From positions 1 to 64,000 of the forward strand of contig JAEYPF010000007.1 of the NCBI GenBank assembly GCA_023411115.1: a stretch of 64,000 bases of DNA. Reading direction: 5' to 3'. The notes beneath the pieces were generated by a model. The model saw only the letters and a list, made by a program, of their open reading frames with translations. It searched no databases and was not told where the DNA came from. Both the position numbers and the translations under genes were made by a program. The number at the start of each line of letters is the position of its first letter. The stretch's first letter is position 1. This stretch comes from Methanobacteriota archaeon (GTDB lineage Archaea > Methanobacteriota > Methanobacteria > Methanobacteriales > Methanobacteriaceae). Of the stretch, positions 57,080 to 64,000 are shown one piece after another.

Positions 57080-58453
57080 TTACATTGCTCCCCCTACTGT
57101 CGCTTCGCTGACCCTTACATGGGGTCCTCCATCGCCTACTGGGGCAGTTTGACCTCCTTTTCCGCAGAACCCAATACTCATTTTAAAGTCTTTTCCCACA
57201 CCATCTACCTTATTAAGGATTTCAAGGATATTTCCAGACAGAGATACATCTCTAAGAGGGGCCTTTATTTCTCCATTTTCTATCATGAAAGATTCAGCAG
57301 CGTTGAACTGGAATATACCTTTTCCAGTATCCACTTGTCCCCCTCTAGAGCCTTTAAGATAAATTCCATTACCCATATCTTCAATTAACTCTTCAAATTT
57401 CAGGTTGCCAGGTTTAAGATAGGTATTACTCATTCTGACAATCGGCTGATCACCAACTCGAGATCTTGCATTTCCAGACGAGGAAATTCCAAGTTTTGCA
57501 GCTGTTTCTCTGGAGCTTAAAAGAGATACCAGTTTTCCATTTTTAACAAGCACATTTTCGCTGGTTTTTACACCTTCTGCATCGTATGGATAATAACCAA
57601 ATGCATCCATACTTGCATCATCTATTATCGTAACTAATTCTGATCCAATTTGGCTTCCCATTTTATCTTTAAGGATCGAATCATTCTGTAAAATTAGATC
57701 AGCTTCTGAAGCATGGCCTAAAGCTTCATGAATAAATACACCTGAAAGTTCACAGTCCATTACAACTGGAAATTTCCCTGAAGGAGGTGTACTTGCACCT
57801 AAAAGCCTTACAGCTTTAGTTGCTGCTTTCCTTCCCAATCTTTCTATGTCCTCTTTTTGAAGCACTTCAAATCCACGAGCTCCACCAGTACTTCCATGTC
57901 CAAATTGAATCATATTTTCTTCTGCTGCAACAGCATTCAGGAACATTCCTACTCTTGATTCTTCATTTGTAATAGAAGTGCCTTCGGTATTTAAAAATAA
58001 ACTCTTTCCTTCTGCATCAACATAGCTTATAGTTGTGCTTACAATTTTTTCAATGGTTGCAGCCTGGTTGGCATCCTTCATGAGTTCCTTTTTTTCTTCG
58101 ATTGATACATGAGAAGGCTTTATTTTGGCCTTTGATTTTATATCATCAACCATCGGCTCAACATCAGCCAGCTCTACATCACTTTTTAATGACCTTGTAA
58201 GCTTTAAGGCAGTTTCTACCACCTCATCCATTCTTGAAAGTTCAGTTGTAAATGCAGAACCCCATGCCCCATTTTTTAGAACCCTGATAACGGTTCCAAA
58301 ATCAGATCCTGACCTTATCTCCTGAATTTTTCCATCCTTCATGATGATGGAGGTATTCTGACTATCACTGACCCTTATATCAGCATAGTCTACCTGACTT
58401 TCTATTTTGTTAAGTATTCCTTTAAATAAATCTAGATCTAGTTGATTTGTCAT
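57080..58453 (-). CDS. tldD: TldD-family metalloprotease
   Basis: This protein of 457 residues has the zinc motif HEALGHASEAD (HExxxH) near residue 250 and glycine-rich SRVGDQPIVRMSN and FCGKGGQTAPVGDG segments. TldD pairs with TldE/PmbA as a peptide-degrading complex; no tldE gene is in the window. The start is the ATG at 58453, preceded by AAGGGTAG; an upstream TTG nine codons earlier has a poorly spaced site. Confidence 0.88.
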   Translation of the reverse strand: MTNQLDLDLFKGILNKIESQVDYADIRVSDSQNTSIIMKDGKIQEIRSGSDFGTVIRVLKNGAWGSAFTTELSRMDEVVETALKLTRSLKSDVELADVEPMVDDIKSKAKIKPSHVSIEEKKELMKDANQAATIEKIVSTTISYVDAEGKSLFLNTEGTSITNEESRVGMFLNAVAAEENMIQFGHGSTGGARGFEVLQKEDIERLGRKAATKAVRLLGASTPPSGKFPVVMDCELSGVFIHEALGHASEADLILQNDSILKDKMGSQIGSELVTIIDDASMDAFGYYPYDAEGVKTSENVLVKNGKLVSLLSSRETAAKLGISSSGNARSRVGDQPIVRMSNTYLKPGNLKFEELIEDMGNGIYLKGSRGGQVDTGKGIFQFNAAESFMIENGEIKAPLRDVSLSGNILEILNKVDGVGKDFKMSIGFCGKGGQTAPVGDGGPHVRVSEATVGGAM

Positions 58454-58750
58454 GCTATCTACCCTTATTAATAACTGCAATTCCTTATTTTTATTTAAAA
58501 TAAATTTTTAAAAGACATGAAATATGACAATTAAGAAGTATCTGGTTTTTTACCGAAATTATCAGATTTTCCTTAAGATAAAACTACTTATATTATGTTA
58601 TATGGCCCTTATATTAATTATGTTTTAGCTGGTTTGAATAAATTTAACAACTAATAAAAAAGAGTTAGAATTAATTATATGCCAGTAAGATAAATTACGG
58701 TGTTAACGTAATTTATAATTAATATAAATCCTTTTTTGAGGCATATCTAT

Positions 58751-59323
58751 TTAAAAAGGTGTATTTTTTAATAACTGAGGTAAAAAATTAAACGATGGCC
58801 TTATATTGACTCTTTTAGGTAATTTTGATGCTGTAAGTCTAAAATTTTTAATAAACAATATGATATCAACATATTGTTCTAAATAAAATGGTTTAGCAAC
58901 ATAGCAGTTAACATAGCGGCAGTAACTCTTTTCTATTCCATCATTATCATATGAAGCTGTTAAAACGATTGTTGGGACATATTTTAAGTCTTTATCGTTT
59001 TTAATTTCATATAGTACTTCTATGCCGTCTTTTTTAGGTAAATTTATATCTAAAATAACAATATCTGGTTTTTGAGCATCACTGTATTTTCCTTTTTTAT
59101 ATAAATAATTTAAAGCATCTACCCCATTATCAACCACATGGATTTTACTGGAGATCTTAAAATCTTTGAGAATTTCCTTTACAATGCGTACATCAGCGAT
59201 ATTATCTTCTACAAGTAGTATTTCAACATAATCATAACCATCAAACTTTGTATCTATACTTTCAGGAACAGTATAAGCTATTTCACAATTACAATTTATA
59301 ACATCATACATTGCATTAACCAT
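58751..59323 (-). CDS. receiver-only response regulator, copy 2
   Basis: This 190-residue protein has about 30 extra N-terminal residues, then a receiver with LLVEDNIADVR, phosphoacceptor Asp in IVILDINLPKKDG, VLTASYD and VAKPF. It is a clear relative of the receiver at 7911-8357 (same YLYKKGKY segment). Extra cysteines occur in the N-terminal part and near YCRYVNCYV. GGGGAGGT supports the ATG. No kinase gene is adjacent. Confidence 0.83.
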   Translation of the reverse strand: MVNAMYDVINCNCEIAYTVPESIDTKFDGYDYVEILLVEDNIADVRIVKEILKDFKISSKIHVVDNGVDALNYLYKKGKYSDAQKPDIVILDINLPKKDGIEVLYEIKNDKDLKYVPTIVLTASYDNDGIEKSYCRYVNCYVAKPFYLEQYVDIILFIKNFRLTASKLPKRVNIRPSFNFLPQLLKNTPF

Positions 59324-59838
59324 AATACCTCCCCTTTGAGAACATCACCTCTGTGGTAACAGCATAGGTGAGTGGTTGTACAATATTATATTTTTTGTAA
59401 TTAATAATATTTTCGAAAAAAAATTTTATTAATTTCAGTAATACAATTTAAAAATTAAAATACCCTTTAATAATTAAAATAAAGTTCTAAAACCCATATT
59501 CAGTTTTGAAAAGGTTTAATAGCTATATTTATTATATTAAATCATGAAATTTCAAAAAATGTCAATAATTAGAGCCCATTGAATGATAAAAACATATTTG
59601 AAGGTAGAAACTAAATAATAAAAAAATATATATTAATATTATTAATGGATAATGTTCCATAAAGATAGTTCTATTTTATTTCATCAAATTAAGAATATAC
59701 CGCTATAAATATGAATTGAGTTAAGTATATCTTAGAAAAAATCTAATTATGATAAGGAGTTAACTTAAGAAACTTTTTATGAAACTCTTCCTTAATTTTC
59801 CATAAAAATCATAATAATAAATACTAGAATGTGGTCAA
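59324..59838. other. divergent intergenic region
   Basis: About 515 AT-rich bases between the receiver gene and the sulfurtransferase operon. Only promoter-like TATA words and poly-A/T runs are seen. No RNA gene or repeat was recognised. Confidence 0.45.
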
Positions 59839-61389
59839 ATGAAGACAATTAAAGAGATTAACCAAAAAATCAAAACTGGTGATGCTGTTGTCTTAACTGC
59901 TGCAGAGATGACAAAATTTGTTGAAGAAAACGGCGTAAAAGCGGCAGCAGATGAAATTGATGTTGTTACAACAGGTACATTTGGTGCTATGTGTTCTTCA
60001 GGAGCATTTATAAATTTTGGTCATTCTGATCCTCCAATCAAAATGAATAAAACATTTTTAAACAATGTTGAGGCCTATTCAGGGCTTGCTGCTGTTGATT
60101 CATATATAGGGGCTACCCAATTAAATAGAAACCCACAAATAGGCATGGATTATGGTGGCTCCCATTTAATCGAAGATTTAATTAAAGGTAAAGAAATAGA
60201 TCTTGTTGTTGAAGCTTATGGTACCGATTGTTATCCTAGAAAAGAACTGGAAACCAGTATCACGATTGATAAATTAAATCAGGCAGTGATGGTAAATCCA
60301 AGAAACTGTTATCAAAATTATGCAGTTGCTACCAATTCAACTGATGAAACACTATACACCTATATGGGGACTCTTCTACCAAATTTTGGGAATGTAAGTT
60401 ATTCAAGCGCAGGACAGTTAAGTCCACTTATTAATGATCCTTATTTCGAAACAATAGGCATGGGAACAAGGATATTTTTATGCGGAGGAGAAGGATACAT
60501 CATTGGAGAAGGAACACAGCACTCCACAGAAGTTGAACGCCGAAATGGGGTGCCAGTTAGTGCTGCAGGGACTCTGATGCTCATGGGAGATATGAAGAAG
60601 ATGAGCAGTGATTTTGTCAGGGGAGCAACCATGCAAAAATACGGACCTACATTATATGTAGGTGCTGGAATCCCAATTCCAATCTTAAATGAGCAAGTAG
60701 CAAAAAGAACTGCCATAAGTGATGAAGATATAACTTGTCAGGTAATAGATTATGGTGTTCCAAATCGCAGCCGCCCAGTTATAAGAGAAACAAATTATAA
60801 AGAACTAAAAACTGGAAAAATTGAAATTAATGGAGTAGAAGTTAATGCATCGCCATTATCATCTTATAAGAAAGCTGAAGAAGTTGCATATGAACTTAAA
60901 GACTGGATAAACAAAGGAAAATTCTTCCTTACAGAACCTGTTCAGCTGATACCTTCTAAAGGACACACTCCCCACCCACTTGAAATTAAAAAACCATCCG
61001 TTCTTGTAAAGAACATTGAAAGTAAACCCGTGATAATAGCGTATCCAACAGATGAAATAAGTGATGTTGCCAGGAAACTGGTTGAAAACAGTATAAACCA
61101 TCTTCCAGTGGTTGACACTGAAGGCATACTCATGGGCATTGTAACTTCATGGGATATAGCAAATGCTATTGCTAAAGATAAAGCCAAATTGAAGGATGTA
61201 ATGACTAAAAAAGTAATCATAGCAAGAGAAGACGAACCAGTCGATGTTATAGCAAGAAGAATAGATAAATATGAGATTTCAGGGCTTCCAATTATTGATA
61301 AAGACAATAAAGTGAAGGGAATGATCACTGCAGAAGATATCTCAAGATTAATTGGGAAAGACAAAAATAATGATGAGGTGTACCAATGA
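59839..61389 (+). CDS. L-aspartate semialdehyde sulfurtransferase (DUF39) with CBS domains
   Basis: This 516-residue protein has a DUF39 catalytic domain (about 1-380, with GTFGAMCSSGAF and conserved cysteines including NPRNCYQNY) and two C-terminal CBS domains (about 390-510, with VARKLVENSINHLPVVD and VMTKKVIIAREDEP). With the next gene it converts aspartate semialdehyde and sulfide to homocysteine, replacing the usual homoserine route. Its last four bases overlap the start of the ferredoxin partner (ATGA). The CBS pair may sense adenosyl ligands. Confidence 0.9.
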   Translation: MKTIKEINQKIKTGDAVVLTAAEMTKFVEENGVKAAADEIDVVTTGTFGAMCSSGAFINFGHSDPPIKMNKTFLNNVEAYSGLAAVDSYIGATQLNRNPQIGMDYGGSHLIEDLIKGKEIDLVVEAYGTDCYPRKELETSITIDKLNQAVMVNPRNCYQNYAVATNSTDETLYTYMGTLLPNFGNVSYSSAGQLSPLINDPYFETIGMGTRIFLCGGEGYIIGEGTQHSTEVERRNGVPVSAAGTLMLMGDMKKMSSDFVRGATMQKYGPTLYVGAGIPIPILNEQVAKRTAISDEDITCQVIDYGVPNRSRPVIRETNYKELKTGKIEINGVEVNASPLSSYKKAEEVAYELKDWINKGKFFLTEPVQLIPSKGHTPHPLEIKKPSVLVKNIESKPVIIAYPTDEISDVARKLVENSINHLPVVDTEGILMGIVTSWDIANAIAKDKAKLKDVMTKKVIIAREDEPVDVIARRIDKYEISGLPIIDKDNKVKGMITAEDISRLIGKDKNNDEVYQ

Positions 61390-61772
61390 AAGCCTGGCTA
61401 AAGTTTTCACCAGATATAACCAATAAACCAATAATTTCAGATACAATGAAATCATATGACATAGATTTCAACATTTTAAGAGCCAACATAACCCCTAAAG
61501 GAGGTAAAATACTTGTTGAGCTATCTGGAAATCAGGTCAAAGAGAGCATTGAATACATGGAAAGCCAGGGAATTCATGTAGACCCCATTAAAAAAGTAGT
61601 TAAAAAAGAAGAAGAAAAATGCGTTGACTGCGGTGCATGTATTTCTTTATGCCCTGTAAAAGCTATAAGCATCTCAGATGACTGGGACATATTAATTGAT
61701 GACCAGATATGTATTGGATGCGCATTTTGCACTACTTCATGTCCAATGAAAGCTATAAAAGTCACTGAATAA
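61386..61772 (+). CDS. L-aspartate semialdehyde sulfurtransferase ferredoxin subunit (NIL domain + 2[4Fe-4S])
   Basis: This 128-residue protein has an N-terminal NIL domain (about 1-70) and two [4Fe-4S] motifs, CVDCGACISLCP and CIGCAFCTTSCP. It is the known partner of the DUF39 sulfurtransferase, and overlaps it by four bases (ATGA), so their translation is coupled. Confidence 0.9.
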   Translation: MKAWLKFSPDITNKPIISDTMKSYDIDFNILRANITPKGGKILVELSGNQVKESIEYMESQGIHVDPIKKVVKKEEEKCVDCGACISLCPVKAISISDDWDILIDDQICIGCAFCTTSCPMKAIKVTE

Positions 61773-61931
61773 ATTTAGGCATTAATTCAATTAATGCTAT
61801 TTCTTATTTTTAAAATTATGCCTAAACATGATAAATTAATTATTTACTGATTTAATTTTGTAATTATGAAGTAATAATTCCATTTAAAATATGAATTTAA
61901 AATCTAAAAAAAGAGAATGAGTGATTTTCAA

Positions 61932-62306
61932 TCATTCTTCAATTGGGTGCTTTTCTGATTCTGCAACAATGAAAAATCCAATGATTCCTCCAACTATTGC
62001 TAGAATTATACGTAAAATCAGATAAGGCACTAAGTAAGCAAGTAATATTCCCAAGAGTGCTCCAGCACCCCCGCCAGCATATATAATTGTCAGTATTACA
62101 GTAAATATAATTACTCCCAATATACCTGCTATTGTTCCATTAATTGCTCCATTTTTCCATGTTCCTCCAGTCATGAAACCAACTGCTATTCCAGCCAGTA
62201 AAAATGCAGGATTTAAGACTAAACCTTGAATAAATAATAAAAAATCAACTATTAAAGCAATAATTACTCCGATTATCACCGGTTTCCATTCAATCATGTT
62301 AGCCAT
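61932..62306 (-). CDS. small membrane protein, DUF5518-like
   Basis: This 124-residue protein has four helices rich in Gly and Ile (including IIYAGGGAGALLGILLAYL) and a C-terminal acidic end. The layout matches a family of archaeal membrane proteins of unknown role (DUF5518 by pattern). GGAAGTG precedes the ATG. Confidence 0.65.
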   Translation of the reverse strand: MANMIEWKPVIIGVIIALIVDFLLFIQGLVLNPAFLLAGIAVGFMTGGTWKNGAINGTIAGILGVIIFTVILTIIYAGGGAGALLGILLAYLVPYLILRIILAIVGGIIGFFIVAESEKHPIEE

Positions 62307-62772
62307 ATTTTTTCACTTCCTAAATTCTATAACAAAAAATTGGTTAGACCTATTTAATAACCTTTTCCAAAATTTAGGCCCAAATACCTACCAAATTAAA
62401 CTTATTTTAAGATTTTTGATGTATTTAATGACCTCAATAATTTCAATAAAACGTGTAAATAATTGAATTAATAATGCATTAATAATTGGAACATATTTAA
62501 TTAAAGGAGCAGTGATAGGGCTATAAATATTTAAATTGTTAGTTCGGCAATTCAAATATATTAATCTACTTCTTTTCAAAATTTTTGGAAATGTGTACCC
62601 TTCAATAACCTATGACCCCATTTAATAAATATAAACTTTTATTAGGTCATTCTATTGGGATTAGAGCTTAATTAAATCTAATTATATAGATAACTTCCCA
62701 GCATCAATTAGTAACTTATAAATTATTCTTTTTTTATAAATTAATCTTAATTGGAAATAAGGAGGGAACATT
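62307..62772. other. divergent intergenic region
   Basis: About 465 AT-rich bases between the small membrane protein and the lipoprotein gene. GGAGGG directly precedes the lipoprotein start. Nothing else is recognised. Confidence 0.45.
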
Positions 62773-63489
62773 TTGAGAAAATATATTCTTGTAGCTTTAA
62801 TTATCTCCCTTATCGTGGCCGTATCAGGCTGTACAGGGCAAAACATTACAGGATCTGGGAAAGTGATAAACCAATCACAAAATGTAAGTGGTTTTAACCA
62901 GGTTTCAGTCGATGGTACAGGCACACTAATTATAACTCAAGGAAATACTGAATCTCTGACAATTGAAGCAGAAGATAATATAATGCCTAATATCAACACC
63001 AGCGTGAACAATAATGTTTTAACTATTAATTCTGGTAACCGCACTATTGTACCTACAAAACCAGTAATATACTATCTAACTGTAAAAGACATTAATTCCA
63101 TTAGTTATTCTGGAGGAGGGAAAATTCAATCAAATGGTTTAAAAGCCAATTCATTAACAATAAACATCAACGGTGCAAGTGAGGGTAATTTAACCAATTT
63201 AAACGTTAATACTCTTAAAATCATAATTACTGGAGCAGGCAGATTATTCATGTCAGGTAATGCCAACAGCCAGGATATTACTATTTCAGGGGCAGGCGAA
63301 TACACAGCAAATAATTTAGCCAGTAAAATAGCAACTATAACAATCAGTGGGGCAGGAAGAGGAACTATCAAAGTATCAAACTCGTTAAATGCTATAATTA
63401 ATGGTGCCGGACAAATTTCATACATCGGGAGCCCAAAGTTAACCCAACAGATAAACGGTGCTGGAAGTGTAAAACAGATTCAGGGATGA
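62773..63489 (+). CDS. DUF2807 (head-GIN) lipoprotein
   Basis: This 238-residue protein has a lipoprotein signal (LIVAVSGC, with Cys20) and a parallel beta-helix-like domain of repeating SGAG/GAG turns (ITGAGRLFMSG, ISGAGEYTANN, ISGAGRGTIKV, INGAGQISYIG). This is the head-GIN/DUF2807 family; function unknown. The start is TTG with GGAGGG six or seven bases upstream. Confidence 0.85.
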   Translation: MRKYILVALIISLIVAVSGCTGQNITGSGKVINQSQNVSGFNQVSVDGTGTLIITQGNTESLTIEAEDNIMPNINTSVNNNVLTINSGNRTIVPTKPVIYYLTVKDINSISYSGGGKIQSNGLKANSLTININGASEGNLTNLNVNTLKIIITGAGRLFMSGNANSQDITISGAGEYTANNLASKIATITISGAGRGTIKVSNSLNAIINGAGQISYIGSPKLTQQINGAGSVKQIQG

Positions 63490-63563
63490 AATTTAAATTA
63501 AATTTCCCTTATTTCTTTTTAATTCAAAAAATTAAAAATGGTTGAAAAATCTATTGTATAAAT

Positions 63564-64000
63564 TCACTGTTTCAATAGTTCTGATATCTGGCATGATATT
63601 GTATCTGCCCTTTCAAAGCCCATAACTGGATGATCTGGCTTTGGACTGTCTATAAGTGCTATTTTATTATTTAAAAGATATTTTGCAGGATTTCTTATTC
63701 CTTCAAATGATGCCGGCGAGAAATCATCATCGTACGCCCGGGGTAAATAAGTGCTGTTTGTTAAAAATATATCAGGAGATACATTTACATAAATTATCCC
63801 TTTCAAGTCCTTTGCATGGTCGTATAAATAGCCTTTATTTTGATTTCCGTTAGTTTCTGGTCCACTTATTCCATCACCAAGATCCTTGATGGTTCCAGCA
63901 CAATTGTAATTAACTACAATTACAGCACTGCCTTCAGGAGCATTTTCTATTGCTCTTGGAACCTGATCTGGATGAGAAGCTCTGGGATCGATTATAACTT
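63564..64000 (-). CDS. truncated gene at window edge, unknown protein
   Basis: An open frame runs from beyond the right edge to a stop at 63564, giving at least 145 residues. It reads VIIDPRASHPDQVPRAIEN at the edge, then GSAVIVVNYNCAGT, then NVSPDIFLTNSTYLPRAYDD and ends ADTISCQISELLKQ. An internal TTG at 63806 is not the start, since the frame stays open upstream. No family is recognised. Confidence 0.65.
   Translation of the reverse strand, partial: VIIDPRASHPDQVPRAIENAPEGSAVIVVNYNCAGTIKDLGDGISGPETNGNQNKGYLYDHAKDLKGIIYVNVSPDIFLTNSTYLPRAYDDDFSPASFEGIRNPAKYLLNNKIALIDSPKPDHPVMGFERADTISCQISELLKQ

Noticed and set aside
59290..59355. Possible upstream mini-ORF (MFSKGRYYG) ahead of the second receiver
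   Set aside because: Its ATG is part of its own supposed GAGGTG site, so spacing is too short for initiation.
60942..61364. 140-codon minus-strand frame with hydrophobic product
   Set aside because: It is antisense to the CBS part of the sulfurtransferase gene; hydrophobic look comes from the reverse complement of charged codons.

Overview
The window is about 64 kb of AT-rich archaeal DNA, almost certainly from a methanogen of the Methanobacteriales (Methanobacterium-like). Evidence: genes for methanofuran (mfnD, mfnF) and methanopterin (beta-RFA-P synthase) synthesis, an archaeal-type FAD synthase, tetraether-lipid and CDP-archaeol enzymes, the sulfide-based homocysteine pathway, and secreted proteins with pseudomurein-binding repeats, a wall polymer confined to Methanobacteriales and Methanopyrus. 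Ribosome binding sites follow the GGAGGTGAT pattern. No insertion sequence, prophage or CRISPR array was seen.

Layout. 1-124: end of a tRNA-Val and a full tRNA-Phe. 248-6973: two tandem zinc-ribbon genes, then minus-strand housekeeping genes (tRNA methylthiotransferase, pcm, a zinc-finger protein, homoaconitase small subunit, beta-RFA-P synthase, a tetraether-synthase-type radical SAM protein). The last of these is divergent from carS over a 63-bp spacer, so two lipid genes sit back to back. 7.9-10.7 kb: a receiver-only response regulator, small membrane proteins and two paralogous exported proteins with an HxxE motif. 10.8-15.6 kb: a probable wecB-wecC-mfnD-mfnF operon. 15.8-21.6 kb: a mixed set (zinc ribbon, CPBP protease, DUF460, PAP2 phosphatase, esterase), with perfect hairpins after two of the genes.

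21.8-26.2 kb is a divalent-metal locus: a noncanonical NRAMP-family transporter, a soluble PRC/MgtE-N/CBS protein, and divergently a fusion of a voltage-sensor module to a CorA transporter. 27.0-31.1 kb is a compact system of poorly understood genes: a Ycf46-like AAA ATPase (interrupted by one extra C in a C6 run), facing an operon of a zinc-ribbon/HhH protein, a DUF2997-like protein, a Ycf35/DUF1257-like protein and a small radical SAM protein. 31.3-40.1 kb: sugar-phosphate genes (phosphohexomutase, NDP-sugar pyrophosphorylase), truA, an EamA transporter, hisA, a PEP-binding protein lacking its ATP domain, and ribL.

40.1-50.7 kb holds five secreted wall-associated proteins in a row on the minus strand, each with a long AT-rich leader. 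They combine a GHL10/DUF4015-type TIM barrel, pseudomurein-binding repeats and a transglutaminase-like peptidase domain in different mixtures. Three of them appear to start translation at AUU or AUC, at exactly the place where a fourth paralog has AUG after the same GGAGGC. 51-64 kb: a ThiN-HIT fusion, a SIS isomerase, two Hsp20 genes overlapping a GTPase gene, a hemerythrin, AMMECR1, TldD, a second receiver, the aspartate-semialdehyde sulfurtransferase pair, a membrane protein, a lipoprotein and a truncated gene at the right edge.

The best candidates for undescribed biology are the Ycf46/Ycf35/DUF2997/radical-SAM cluster, the pseudomurein-remodelling array with non-AUG starts, and the voltage-sensor-CorA fusion beside a noncanonical NRAMP protein. 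All assignments are by eye from the sequence; no database search was run.
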